Of a stretch of DNA of 64,000 bases, positions 1 through 8,622 are shown piece after piece; within the stretch, counting starts at the first letter, position 1; each line of letters begins with the position of its first letter. The translations under genes and the position numbers were made by a program. A model generated the notes under the pieces. That model saw nothing but the letters and a program-made list of their open reading frames with translations. It made no database searches and was not told the DNA's origin. Source of the DNA: Bradyrhizobium sp. sBnM-33 (GTDB lineage: Bacteria > Pseudomonadota > Alphaproteobacteria > Rhizobiales > Xanthobacteraceae); the NCBI RefSeq assembly GCF_032917945.1, contig NZ_CP136624.1:2542001-2606000 (forward strand), written 5' to 3'.

Positions 1-2
1 AC

Positions 3-206
3 CACGGTCCCCAACTGGCCCCGGACGTCCTGCTCGGCGTGCTGAATAGAGTAGACGCCTTCCCGAGGCCGTTCCAGCCGACGACACATTTTTACATCCA
101 TGGTCATCCCTACATGGCGCAGTTGGCTGCAGGGTTGAGGGAGGTGACCCCTAACAATCCGCTGGGCGTCAACGTTATTGTCATACCTCGGCTTAAGGGC
201 GGCTGA
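3..206 (+). CDS. 3' end of an unidentified gene (67 residues visible)
   Basis: An open frame enters from the left edge and stops with TGA at 204-206. The visible residues include HGHPYMAQLAAGLRE and end in NVIVIPRLKGG. I do not recognise the family. The stretch has no transmembrane segment and no clear motif. It reads as genuine coding sequence because it is open from the edge and has a normal rhizobial codon pattern, but the start and most of the protein lie outside the window. Confidence 0.5.
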   Translation, partial: HGPQLAPDVLLGVLNRVDAFPRPFQPTTHFYIHGHPYMAQLAAGLREVTPNNPLGVNVIVIPRLKGG

Positions 207-282
207 ACAAACGCGCGTTGGTTGTAATCGGCACCTCTTGCTCGAACCGTCGATTATCAAAGGCCTTCGGTCATAGATGTCG

Positions 283-507
283 TCATATTTGCCGCCGCCT
301 GCCGAGGTCCAAGTTGAGGACGGTCACCGGATCGAGGCCGTCATCGTCGTTGAGAACACATTGTAATGCATCGCGCCGCCATCCTTCATAAATCGGCACC
401 TCCAGTGCGGCGGCATTAACGCGGTGGCCGAGCAGGGCGGCAGAGTACGCATCTCGGGCACGCTGGCGCTCAGCAGCACCGGCAACGAATTTGTTGATGC
501 CGGCCAC
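283..507 (-). CDS. Possible short ORF of 74 residues, unrecognised
   Basis: A 74-codon frame begins MAGINKFVAGAAERQRARDA and contains a charged helical first half (AERQRARDAYSAALLGHR). No family is recognised. A competing short frame exists on the other strand (276-365). It may be a small gene or a fragment left between the partial gene at the edge and the polyketide synthase; nothing in the sequence decides between these. Confidence 0.2.
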   Translation of the reverse strand: MAGINKFVAGAAERQRARDAYSAALLGHRVNAAALEVPIYEGWRRDALQCVLNDDDGLDPVTVLNLDLGRRRQI

Positions 508-509
508 TA

Positions 510-1631
510 CTACGCGATCCGCGCCAATCGGTCACCGACTGACTCAAGATGTGCAGACCCTCGCTGAGCCGCTTCGCTGTCAACCCATTTCAGTAACGAC
601 AGTTCGGCCGAGAACCCTGGTCCGAACGCAGCTAGGATTCCGTATGATCCTGGCGCCTGCTCCTCATGCTCAAGCACGTGATCCAAAACGAATAGTACAG
701 TTGCGCTCGACATATTTCCATGACGTCGAAGAGTTTCATAGCTGGAAAAGAAGTTTTCAGACGATCTCCCAAGGCCCTGCTCACAAACATCCAATACTTT
801 TCTCCCGCCGGGATGAAAGATTAAGCTCTTCGCTTGGTTAGAATGGATGCCATCCTCCGCTAGCAACGACCGCAGTGCATGTGGCATCAATTCGCTAATC
901 ATTGATGGAATGCGCTCAGAGACGACGACTTCAAATCCGGCGTCGCCAAAATGCCAGCCCATTAAAGAAGTCGAGTCGGGGTAAAGCAAACTCGTATTTC
1001 TTACGATACCCAGTTTGCCAGAGCCGCTTTCAGCTGGGCCGATTAGGAGCGCGGCAGCGCCATCCCCAAAGAGGCTTGAAGCAACAACGTTCTTCGGGGT
1101 GAGATCATTCGGCTGGAATGTAAGGGATGTCAGCTCCACAGCAATGAGGAGAACGCGTTCGCTCGTTGCGCGGCAAATCGCTCCTGCCAAGCTAACTCCC
1201 GATGCTCCTCCGGCACATCGGAGGCCGAATATGGGCGTCCGTCGTACATTTGTTCGCAGTCCGACCTTCGAGATCACATCCACATCGAGACTGGGGGTAG
1301 CTATCCCGCTCGACGAGACAAATATAATCCGATCGACGTGTTCGGGCTTCACGCCGGCCCTGTTGAGACAGAGCACGGTCGCTTTGCATGCGAGCTCCTT
1401 TGCACATTCCAAGTATATCTGGTTTGTCTCACTTATGCGATGCTCGCTGAGAAGCCATTCGGGCGCTACACAAAAGAAACGCTGATCGACTAGCGTATTA
1501 TCGAATACTGTAAGATACCTCTTCAGCTTCTCCATTCTAGATCCGAAGTGGCGACCCGCTAGTACCTTGGCCTCGGTTTGCGAAATTCGGAATGTTGGCA
1601 AAGCCGTCCCAACAGCCAAAATTCTGGACAT
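510..1631 (-). CDS. Type III polyketide synthase (chalcone/stilbene synthase family)
   Basis: The 373-residue protein has the length and the catalytic triad of a bacterial type III PKS: Cys in FGLRCAGGASG, His in LIFHPGGRKVLD and Asn in RRHGNMSSATVLFVL. Such enzymes condense malonyl-CoA units onto an acyl-CoA starter to give pyrones, resorcinols or related aromatics; the starter cannot be read from sequence. I chose the ATG at 1629-1631 because GAGG lies about 8 bases upstream, although the frame is open 14 codons further. It stands alone: no methyltransferase or oxidase partner gene, as seen in several bacterial type III PKS operons, lies next to it. The gene looks intact, in contrast to its surroundings. 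Confidence 0.88.
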   Translation of the reverse strand: MSRILAVGTALPTFRISQTEAKVLAGRHFGSRMEKLKRYLTVFDNTLVDQRFFCVAPEWLLSEHRISETNQIYLECAKELACKATVLCLNRAGVKPEHVDRIIFVSSSGIATPSLDVDVISKVGLRTNVRRTPIFGLRCAGGASGVSLAGAICRATSERVLLIAVELTSLTFQPNDLTPKNVVASSLFGDGAAALLIGPAESGSGKLGIVRNTSLLYPDSTSLMGWHFGDAGFEVVVSERIPSMISELMPHALRSLLAEDGIHSNQAKSLIFHPGGRKVLDVCEQGLGRSSENFFSSYETLRRHGNMSSATVLFVLDHVLEHEEQAPGSYGILAAFGPGFSAELSLLKWVDSEAAQRGSAHLESVGDRLARIA

Positions 1632-1874
1632 CAGTTCCTCTTGTTGTTCGCCTCGAACCAAAGCGACGATCAAAGACGTCCGCGACGTCCCAGCGTTAGT
1701 TCACGTGGACCAAACCGATGCCGATGTCCTGCCCAATGCGGGCAGTTCCTGCGAGGCCGCTCGCTGGAAAAGCCCGCGATCCCGGTTGAAAAGAAGTGCA
1801 GGTTCCGAGGGCCCATGAACAGGCAATCGTACTCAGCGCCGACGGTTATTGAAAAAAGCGCTCAAGGTCCGCCC

Positions 1875-2388
1875 CTACTGTACCGCGCCGCCGGGTTTCG
1901 CTACCGTCGGTGAGGGCAGCCCAGTCGCAAATTCGGAGAGTTGATATTTATCGCGGGCGACCGCAGCGCCGCCTTTCACATACAGCAGCACGTCAGTCCA
2001 GGCGTAGCCAAGCAGGCCCGTGAGCAGGCCGAATGCATCAACCCTGGTTTCATCCTGGAGGCCTACGAAAGTGAGGTTAGCGTTGGAGTCCTTGAAATCA
2101 GCGCAGTTGCCGTTCGCCCGGATGCCGAACACCGAGTTGGCTATCTGCCAGCGGAAGCGGATTTCGCCGCCGAGCGGGCCTCCTGTCGCACTATGGCTCC
2201 TGATGGGAAGGGGCGGAGCGCGGACCACAACGCCAGCGTTGACGAGATGCCAGCATCGACGCGCGGGGCCGCCACCGCTATTGATACCGATGTAGGAACC
2301 GCTTCGCTCGGGAGAGCCGCGCGGCCAGATCAGCGGCAGAGGCGGCCAGCACCACCAGGGCTACCGTGCCCAGCAGGATTCTTTTCAT
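1875..2388 (-). pseudogene. Broken outer-membrane beta-barrel (Omp25/Omp31-like porin)
   Basis: The frame starting at 2388 encodes a clear signal peptide (MKRILLGTVALVVLAASAADLAAR), then shifts frame and stops near 2278. The continuation lies in another frame (2228-1875), with barrel-like features: GGEIRFRWQIANSVFGIRA, then LLTGLLGYAWTDVLLYVKGG. The C-terminal strands of the usual barrel of about 230-250 residues are missing after GGAVQ. It is therefore a frameshifted and 3'-truncated copy of the small Rhizobiales outer-membrane protein family, and is not expected to be functional. Confidence 0.7.
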
Positions 2389-2970
2389 CCTTCTTGACCC
2401 AATTCCGATGCAACTTTCTTGACGGTGTCCATGGATCACGGTTGCCATGTACCTGTCTTCTCCATCAATTGATAGGGTTGGTAGTTGACTGGTCAGATCG
2501 TGCCCGCCTCTGCCAATGAATCGCTCGCCTTCTTCGACGCGGGCCGCGCGAGTTCGTCGCGCCCCAGACGTTTTGCCATTGTCGATAGGCCTGACGCCGC
2601 CAGACACATCGACTGGGTCTCGCGGGAGGTCGACATGTCGGACGAAGCTGGCTCGGTCGTCGCCGAGCATCTCGGCGATGTCCGCGACGAGCTTCTCGCC
2701 TCCGAGGCGAGCTATGAGTGAGCGTCACATGACGGTGTCCCGGCCGCGACCTGACTGAGGTCGGCGCGGCCGTGACTGCCGTCGGTGACGCGCTCACCGA
2801 ACTGCGAGTTGCACTATCAGCTCTTCGCCTTCATGTCGCGGCCCGCCCAAGGGCGTCGAGTTCGCGGCCTCCGAGGAGCAAGTCATCCGCAACGCCATCG
2901 CGGCGGCGCTCGGCGCCGGCCCCGAAGGCGCACACTAAAAGGCATTCTCAACCTTGCTGCCGGGTGCAGT
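2389..2970. other. Degenerate intergenic stretch with short coding scraps
   Basis: No intact gene is apparent. Short open pieces occur on both strands. The plus-strand segment near 2858-2938 reads VEFAASEEQVIRNAIAAALG in one frame and ends at TAA, which looks like the tail of a lost gene. I cannot assign it to a family. Confidence 0.4.
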
Positions 2971-3120
2971 TCAGCGGTCATCGCGCAGCTTGGCTTTGAC
3001 GCGCCGCTTGGGCGTTTTGTTGCGCAGTTGCAGGCCCAACTCGCGGTAGACGCGCCGGGTCTTGTTCTGGCCGCGGCGCCATCCTTCATGACGAAGCAGG
3101 ACGTGAACGCGGCGATAGGC
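2971..3120 (-). pseudogene. IS3-family transposase (OrfB) remnant
   Basis: Fifty codons in the minus frame give AYRRVHVLLRHEGW, then NKTRRVYRELGLQLRNK and a stop after KLRDDR. This is the segment of IS3/IS407-type OrfB that precedes the DDE core. The catalytic region itself is missing, so only an internal fragment of the element remains. Confidence 0.75.
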
Positions 3121-3179
3121 CGAAGAAGCGTACGGCGCCAACGATCAGTGACAAAGCTGCCCGGACAGCGGTAGCGGAG

Positions 3180-3820
3180 CTAAACAAAGAGCCGAAACGG
3201 CGTGATGTCGAGCGCCGGCGCGAAGAGGCCGCGGACGGCCAGGAACGTGAGCGACGCGAGAAGGCGGTCGCAAAGGCGCAGGCGGCTCTCGACAGGGCCG
3301 TGCAGAATCGTGAGGCTCCTGCCATCGGGCGCGAAATTCTGCATCGACCGCCAGCGACTGATAGAGAGCGCGACCATGCGCCTTGCCGTGTGCTTGCGAA
3401 ATCGCAATCCAGGCGCGCGCGATATCGCCATCGGCTGCCAATCCGAGACGCGCGACGATCGCTTGAATCTGTGCCTTGTGACTCAACCGCGGCTGCAGTT
3501 CCTTGGCGGCGCGATTGATCGTCGTTGAAGCCGGCTGCGTGCAAGTGTTTCCTGGTGGCTTCGACTTTTGCGAGATCGTCCGGTGTGACGTTGGCGGCAA
3601 TCTTCATCGGCCCCGCCAAGGTCTGCCGCAGAACCGATTCAAGCTCCCGCAAGGCGTGGGCCGCGAGCGGAATGGATACCCGGAGCGGAAGCGCGCCAGC
3701 CGACAGCCGGCAGAAGTCGACATAGCAGTCGGCCATGCCCTTTCCGAGCAATTGCCGGATCAGGGCCGCCGTATTCTGCTGCTCCGGTGAAAGGTCTGGT
3801 CTCTTGGCAGGCTCGTCCAT
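3180..3820 (-). pseudogene. Frameshifted conserved hypothetical gene
   Basis: The first part (from 3820) reads MDEPAKRPDLSPEQQNTAAL and continues with ADCYVDFCRLSAGALPLRV for about 100 residues. Coding similarity then moves to a second frame near 3500 (AAKELQPRLSHKAQIQAIVA) and to a third near 3330 (ILHGPVESRLRLCDRLLASL). At least two frameshifts have therefore broken it. I do not recognise the family. It follows the toxin-antitoxin pair on the same strand, 1 base after the second gene of that pair, so it may once have been the third gene of that operon. Confidence 0.5.
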
Positions 3821-4207
3821 CTAACGCTGTCGGTTAACGCCGCGCGTGCTGGCGCGGCGGGCAATGAATTCTTTCATCAACGGCAGAAAAAACGCCTTGC
3901 TGAAATGGCCAAGTGGCGGCTCTGGCTCAAGGTAGAACGACTGGCCGATGACGTCCTGATTGTATTCGTCAAGGATGATCCAGAGGCGTCGCGAAGCGTC
4001 GAGACCGGCACGACGCTTTTCCATCTCAGGAATTTCGACGGCAAAACGATCGGAGTAGGGTGGCTGACTGGTGATCGGAAACAGCACCAACAAGTCCTCA
4101 CCTTTCGGCCTGGCAATCCGTACACCCACAGCCACCGGGCGAGGCTTGCGGCCTTCCGTTTCCCCGCGCTCAGCTTAGCGCACCCATAAATAGGAAAATC
4201 GGATCAC
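3821..4207 (-). pseudogene. Toxin-position gene of a type II TA pair, interrupted by an in-frame stop
   Basis: The frame can start at GTG 4205-4207, overlapping the antitoxin stop as GTGA. It reads IRFSYLWVR, hits TAA at 4175-4177, and then continues AERGETEGRKPRPVAVGVRI to a normal stop. Only a shortened product of about 104 residues could be made, from an internal GTG at 4133-4135. The pattern KPRPVAVGV and the position after a Phd/YefM antitoxin suggest a PemK/MazF-like growth inhibitor, but this family call is an inference. The nonsense codon after residue 10 probably inactivates or truncates it, while the antitoxin is intact. Confidence 0.5.
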
Positions 4208-4485
4208 GCATCCGGTGCGAAGCTCGTCCGGCTCAACGTCTCGTCGCTCTCCCGCTCATAGGCGTCGACGGCCCGCTTGACATCCTCAAACAAGTCGTCA
4301 GGCATCGTCTCGAGCCGACCGGCCTTCCGGGCGTCGGCTCTGGCCGTAAGCTTGCGGTAGTCTTCGATGCTGAGCAGCACCAGACGCGGCTTGTTCCGTT
4401 GGGTAATGGTGACGGGCCGGCGCAGGGCTTCGGCGATGATATCCCCCGATTTCCTGGAAAGATCACTGGTTGAATATTGGGTCAT
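4204..4485 (-). CDS. Phd/YefM-family antitoxin
   Basis: The 93-residue protein has the typical antitoxin N-terminus (YSTSDLSRKSGDIIAEALRR) followed by PVTITQRNKPRLVLLSIEDY, the hallmark of Phd/YefM DNA-binding antitoxins. Such proteins neutralise a cognate toxin through their C-terminal part and repress their own promoter. The C-terminus here is acidic and helical. An operator with three TGCTGTA half-sites lies 18-42 bases upstream of the start, consistent with autoregulation. The downstream partner gene overlaps it by 4 bases but carries a nonsense codon. Confidence 0.8.
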   Translation of the reverse strand: MTQYSTSDLSRKSGDIIAEALRRPVTITQRNKPRLVLLSIEDYRKLTARADARKAGRLETMPDDLFEDVKRAVDAYERESDETLSRTSFAPDA

Positions 4486-4502
4486 TGATCGGTCTCCAGC
4501 AT

Positions 4503-4527
4503 TGCTGTAATATACAGCAATGCTGTA
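4503..4527. promoter_or_regulatory. Operator with three half-sites upstream of the antitoxin gene
   Basis: TGCTGTA (4503-4509), TACAGCA (4513-4519) and TGCTGTA (4521-4527) form two overlapping perfect inverted repeats, one with a 3-base and one with a 1-base spacer. They sit just upstream of the antitoxin start at 4485. This is the usual place and form of an autoregulatory TA operator. Confidence 0.75.
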
Positions 4528-4727
4528 TATCCTGCAAAGGTGTTCGCTTGGCAGCTGTCGGGGAGGGATCGTTGGAGCGGCAGACTTCGTCTGAAGCGAG
4601 CCGTCTCTGCCATCCGTCGCAGGGTTGATCGCTTGGGCTGGCGCTCAATCCTACGAGGCCTTTGAAAGCGAGCACGCGATCCCACGCTCGAAACCACCAG
4701 TCGCCCATAACATTCCTCCTGAGAACA

Positions 4728-5336
4728 ATGCGTCGTGCCCTATTTGATCATCGTGTCCGCCAGATGCGCGTGGCCTTTCATGCCGCATATGCACCCTTTT
4801 TCCAGGAGCTGGATGAGACCAAGCAGGAGGCGGACGACTTTCAGCGCAGGGTCGATGCGGGCAGTGCCCAGTGGGAGGATTATGATGAGGAAACCGGCGC
4901 TGGACGCCACTATGGCGAAGAGTTCGGAGAGCGCCGCCTGGAGGCTGAAGCTGCGCTCCTCTTGCTTCGAAAGGCGTTCGTGATCGTAATATACCACCTG
5001 TGGGAGCGTGGCGCGCGGCGATGGGTGCCGCAGGCGAGAAGGAAGCCAAACCACGCCGATCTGGTTGCCGCACTGACACAGGCGTCGATTGTCATCGACA
5101 AGGCCGGCCTGGAAGAGTTGAGGCTTCTGGTCAATTGCCTCAAGCATAACAGCGAAGACGCGCGAAAGCTTTACGTACTTCGCCGCCATCTGTTCGAGGG
5201 TGATTTCGATCCCGACTCCATTCATTCAGCAACCGGCAAGCCCTTCGTGAATATCGATTGGGCCGAGATCGTAGTGCTGACCGGCGACAACGTGGAACAC
5301 TATTTTCGGGTGGTTCAGAACTCTGGACCCAGATAG
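4728..5336 (+). CDS. Hypothetical protein preceding a DUF2971 gene
   Basis: About 202 residues, starting MRRALFDHRVRQMRVAFHAA (the frame is also open from 4662). The protein is soluble, largely helical and rich in Glu and Arg, with a Glu/Asp-rich segment QELDETKQEADDFQRR. I do not recognise the family. It lies 17 bases before a truncated DUF2971 gene on the same strand, and the two probably formed a small operon. DUF2971 genes often sit in defence or accessory loci, but that gives no function for this protein. Confidence 0.55.
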   Translation: MRRALFDHRVRQMRVAFHAAYAPFFQELDETKQEADDFQRRVDAGSAQWEDYDEETGAGRHYGEEFGERRLEAEAALLLLRKAFVIVIYHLWERGARRWVPQARRKPNHADLVAALTQASIVIDKAGLEELRLLVNCLKHNSEDARKLYVLRRHLFEGDFDPDSIHSATGKPFVNIDWAEIVVLTGDNVEHYFRVVQNSGPR

Positions 5337-5353
5337 CCGCTCAAGGGGACGCA

Positions 5354-5521
5354 ATGGCCAAAAAGCAAAGCATTCCGAGGCGGCTGTTCAAGTACCGCGC
5401 GTTCAACAATCTCACACTCGATATGATTATTGCGGATAATCTATTTTGGACGAACCCGCTCCGCGGGAGAGTATCCGTGTTGAGTGCGGCGTACCCCCTT
5501 AAAGCCAGCCAGCGTCCCTGA
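5354..5521 (+). pseudogene. Truncated DUF2971 gene
   Basis: The frame begins MAKKQSIPRRLFKYRAFNNL and continues TLDMIIADNLFWTNPLR, which matches the N-terminal signature of DUF2971 proteins (R-L-F/Y-K-Y-R-x-F-N). Similarity stops at about 5463, where sequence belonging to an IS91-like integrase unit begins. The usual 250-300-residue protein is thus cut to about 37 native residues. The break point is probably an insertion or deletion junction. Confidence 0.65.
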
Positions 5522-5598
5522 CTCCGGCACCACAGCTTGCCCCTGGCAAGATGGCGTTGCTGCCCGCGCGCAGCGTCCCTCTTGCCAAGGAGTTCGCT

Positions 5599-6221
5599 AT
5601 GACCTCGCTACGGTTACGCATGATGGAAGACATGCAGGTCTGCAACCTGTCGCAACACACGCAGGATTCCTATTTGCTGCAGGTTTCGCAGTTCGCTCGG
5701 CATTTCGCTAAATCGCCGGCTTTGCTCAGCCCGGAGGATATCAGGTCTATTTGACGAACGAGAAGAAGCTGGCGCCGCGCTCGGTGCACGTCACCGTCGC
5801 AGCGCTTCGATTTCTCTACCGCGTCACGCTCCGCCTCGATTGGGATCTCGCCCAGATCATTCCGTGTCCCAAGGCGTCAAAGACATTGGCCATCATTCTC
5901 AGCCCCGAGGAGGCGCTGCACTTCCTTGGCTGCATCGAGAGCTTCAAACACCAGGCGATCCTGACGACGTGCAATGCCGCCGGCCTGCGTATTTCTGAGG
6001 CGACCCGTCTGAAGCCTGAAGCTATCGATCGCCAGCACATGGTGCTTCGCGTCGAGCAGGGCAAGGGACAGAAAGACCGCTATGTCATGCTGTCGGCCAG
6101 GTTGCTGGAGGTGCTGACAAACTATTGGCGCGCCGTGCGCCCCACCGGGGCGTGGACGTTTCCCGGCGCCGTTGTTGGAGAACCGATATCGACAAGCGCC
6201 GTGGATGCCCACCTGCCATAA
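5599..6221 (+). pseudogene. IS91-associated tyrosine integrase, frameshifted
   Basis: The first frame (from ATG 5599, with AAGGAG upstream) reads MTSLRLRMMEDMQVCNLSQH and ends at 5754. The second frame picks up as LTNEKKLAPRSVHVTVAALR and carries the first catalytic arginine region NAAGLRISEATRLKPEAI and the GKGQKDRYVML box of tyrosine recombinases. The C-terminal HxxR and Tyr motifs are missing, because the sequence runs into an ISNCY element near 6220. This kind of integrase normally accompanies IS91-type transposases in rhizobia; the transposase is not present here. Confidence 0.75.
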
Positions 6222-6239
6222 AGCACATCGGGTGTCGAG

Positions 6240-7206
6240 TTGCTGCAGGCGATTTCCGATTTTCTTGACGACCAGAAGGACATAATCGACCAGGTCCGCT
6301 GCGATCTGACGCGGGGTTTGAAGAAGGCCGAGACGGGTCGCAGCGGCCTGACGCCGCAACAGGTGCTGCCGCTCGCTGGTTCTGATGCGCGTCAAGAACT
6401 GGAACTATCGCGAATTACGTGAGCGGATCGCCGACGGATGCACGCTGCGCCAGTTCACGGACTTCTATTGTGTGCCAGTGCCTCGACACGATGCGTTCCA
6501 CCGCGGCTTCAATCGGCTCACGCCCGAGACGCTCAAGGCGATCAATGATCTGGTGGTGCGGGCGGCGGTCGAGCTCGGACTGGAAGACGGCCAAAAGCTG
6601 CGTGTCGATACCACGGTGGTGCAGACCGACATTCATCATCCGACCGACAACACGCTGTTGTGGGATGTCGTTCGCGTGGTCACGCGCCTGATCGGTCGCC
6701 TCGCCACGGCGCTGGAGCGCCGGCGGATCAAGGGGTTCCAAGATCAGACGCGATCGGCGCGGCGGCGGATGCAAGAGATCCAACGAATGACCAAAAGGCA
6801 GCGCCAGGATCAGCAGACCGCGACATATCGCGAACTCATTGGCATTGCCGAGGAAGTCATCGAAAGCGCACGAACGGCGCTCCGGCAAACCCGTAAAGCG
6901 CGCGGCAAAGATATGATCACCGATCTGGCCATCGCGGAGACGCGCAAAGAGATAGAGCACTTTTGTGGTCTTGGAGACCGTGTGACAGATCAGTCGCGCC
7001 GCCGTGTGCTTAACGGCGAGCAAGTTCCAACGGCCGAGAAGCTCTATTCGATTTTTGAGCCCCACACGGACCTCATCAAGCGCGGCAAGGTGCGGTCGCC
7101 GATCGAGTTTGGCCACAAGGTCTTCCTCGCCGAAAGCGCGCGCGGCTTGATCACGCAGTATGACGTGCTAGACGGAAATCCCATCGACGAACAGCATGTG
7201 GTTATC
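6240..7206 (+). pseudogene. ISNCY-type transposase, frameshifted and cut by an IS630 copy
   Basis: The start region reads LLQAISDFLDDQKDIIDQVR. A frameshift near 6370 separates it from the main frame, MRVKNWNYRELRERIADG (6385), which continues with HDAFHRGFNRLTPETLKAIN, RVDTTVVQTDIHHPTDNTLL and IEFGHKVFLAESARGLITQY, all typical of the IS1202-like ISNCY group. At PIDEQHVV (about 7200) the frame runs directly into an IS630 element, so the C-terminal third is lost. The fused frame extends to 8409 and is an artefact of the insertion. Confidence 0.8.
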
Positions 7207-7260
7207 TCGCTGGTACGCCAAGATTCCTCGTTTGCGGTCGGCGAAACGAGGAGCTGTATC

Positions 7261-8409
7261 ATGGCAGGATGGCGGCGAGCGGTCGAATTGGCAATGAGTG
7301 ATGAAGAGATAGCGACCTTGACGACGCTTTCGCGGTCGAGGATCGAACTGGCGAGCCGGGTGTCGCGGGCGCAGATGCTGCTGGCGTATCGGGAAAATCC
7401 TTCGTTCTGCGCGGTGGGCCAGAGACTTGGGGTCCATCATCAGACGGTGCAGCGCTGTGTCGAGCGGGCGCTGGCCGATGGCCCGCTGGCAGCCCTCGAC
7501 GATCGCCCGCGACCGGGCAAGGAACCAACCATCACGCCGGAAGCCAAAGCCTGGTTGGTGTCGCTGGCCTGCGATAAGGCCAAGGACCACGGCTATCCAC
7601 ATGAGTTGTGGACGACGCGGCTCTTGGCGCGCCATGCGCGTGAACACGGGCCGGCGGCGGGGCATGCGTGCTTGGCCAATTTGGTCCAGGGAACGGTGTG
7701 CAAGATCCTCGGCCGGGAGGAAATCAAGCCGCACAAGGTGCGTTACTATCTTGAAAATCGCGACGCCGAGTTCGAACAGAAGATGGCGGAGGTGCTGTGC
7801 GTCTATCGTGAAGTCGAAATCCTGAAGAAAGCCTCTACCAAGGGAAAGAAGAAGCGGGGAAAGCCGGTGACGATCGTTTCCTGCGACGAGAAGCCGGGAA
7901 TCCAGGCCATCGCAACGACGGCGCCGGATTTGCCGCCCAAGCCTGGCGTCCACGCCACCTTTGCGCGCGATCATGAATACAAACGCCATGGCACGCTCAG
8001 CCTGTTGGCTGGGATTGATCTGCTCACCGGCAAGGTCCACGCCCTTGTCAAAGATCGCCATCGCAGTCGAGAGTTCGTCGAACTCCTCAGGCTTATCGAT
8101 GACGCCTATCCGCCGAACACTGCGATCAAGTTGATCCTCGACAATCATTCCGCGCACATCTCGCGAGAAACCAGAGCCTGGCTCGCCACTCGACCAAGCG
8201 GGCGCTTCGAGCTCACCTTCACGCCCAAGCACGGCTCATGGCTCAATCTCATCGAGGGATTCTTCTCCAAGTTCGCCCGTTCAGTCCTCCGCCACATCCG
8301 GGTGGCCTCAAAACACGAACTCAAGGAGCGCATCATGGCCGGTATCGACGACGTCAATCGCCATCCGGTCATCCACACGTGGTCCTACAAACTCGCCGAC
8401 GCCGCCTGA
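7261..8409 (+). CDS. IS630-family transposase
   Basis: The 382-residue frame from ATG 7261 has an N-terminal helix-turn-helix region (VGQRLGVHHQTVQRCVERAL, DDRPRPGKEPTITPEAKAWL) and the full DDE core of IS630/Tc1-mariner transposases: SCDEKPGIQAI, LILDNHSAHIS and TPKHGSWLNLIEGFFSK. It looks intact. It is inserted in, and in frame with, an ISNCY transposase. I could not identify convincing terminal inverted repeats by eye. Confidence 0.88.
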   Translation: MAGWRRAVELAMSDEEIATLTTLSRSRIELASRVSRAQMLLAYRENPSFCAVGQRLGVHHQTVQRCVERALADGPLAALDDRPRPGKEPTITPEAKAWLVSLACDKAKDHGYPHELWTTRLLARHAREHGPAAGHACLANLVQGTVCKILGREEIKPHKVRYYLENRDAEFEQKMAEVLCVYREVEILKKASTKGKKKRGKPVTIVSCDEKPGIQAIATTAPDLPPKPGVHATFARDHEYKRHGTLSLLAGIDLLTGKVHALVKDRHRSREFVELLRLIDDAYPPNTAIKLILDNHSAHISRETRAWLATRPSGRFELTFTPKHGSWLNLIEGFFSKFARSVLRHIRVASKHELKERIMAGIDDVNRHPVIHTWSYKLADAA

Positions 8410-8622
8410 TATGATTCGAACCAAGAAAACGCTAATCTAGTTAAGCGTGACGGCCGTTGCTGGTTTAGTGCCAAATGTTGTGCTGAGATTAAGAGGCAGC
8501 CCCGAAAGTAAGGGATTTCGCGTCTTTGTCCGGTTGCTGCGGCGCAGCGCGATTAATCATACTGGCTCAACGTCTTAGTTTTAGCGGCACCTGTCGGCCT
8601 CAAATTTGACGAAGGTCAGCTG

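Noticed and set aside
7168..8232. 354-codon open frame on the minus strand
   Set aside because: It is opposite the IS630 transposase, which carries the complete DDE motifs on the plus strand.
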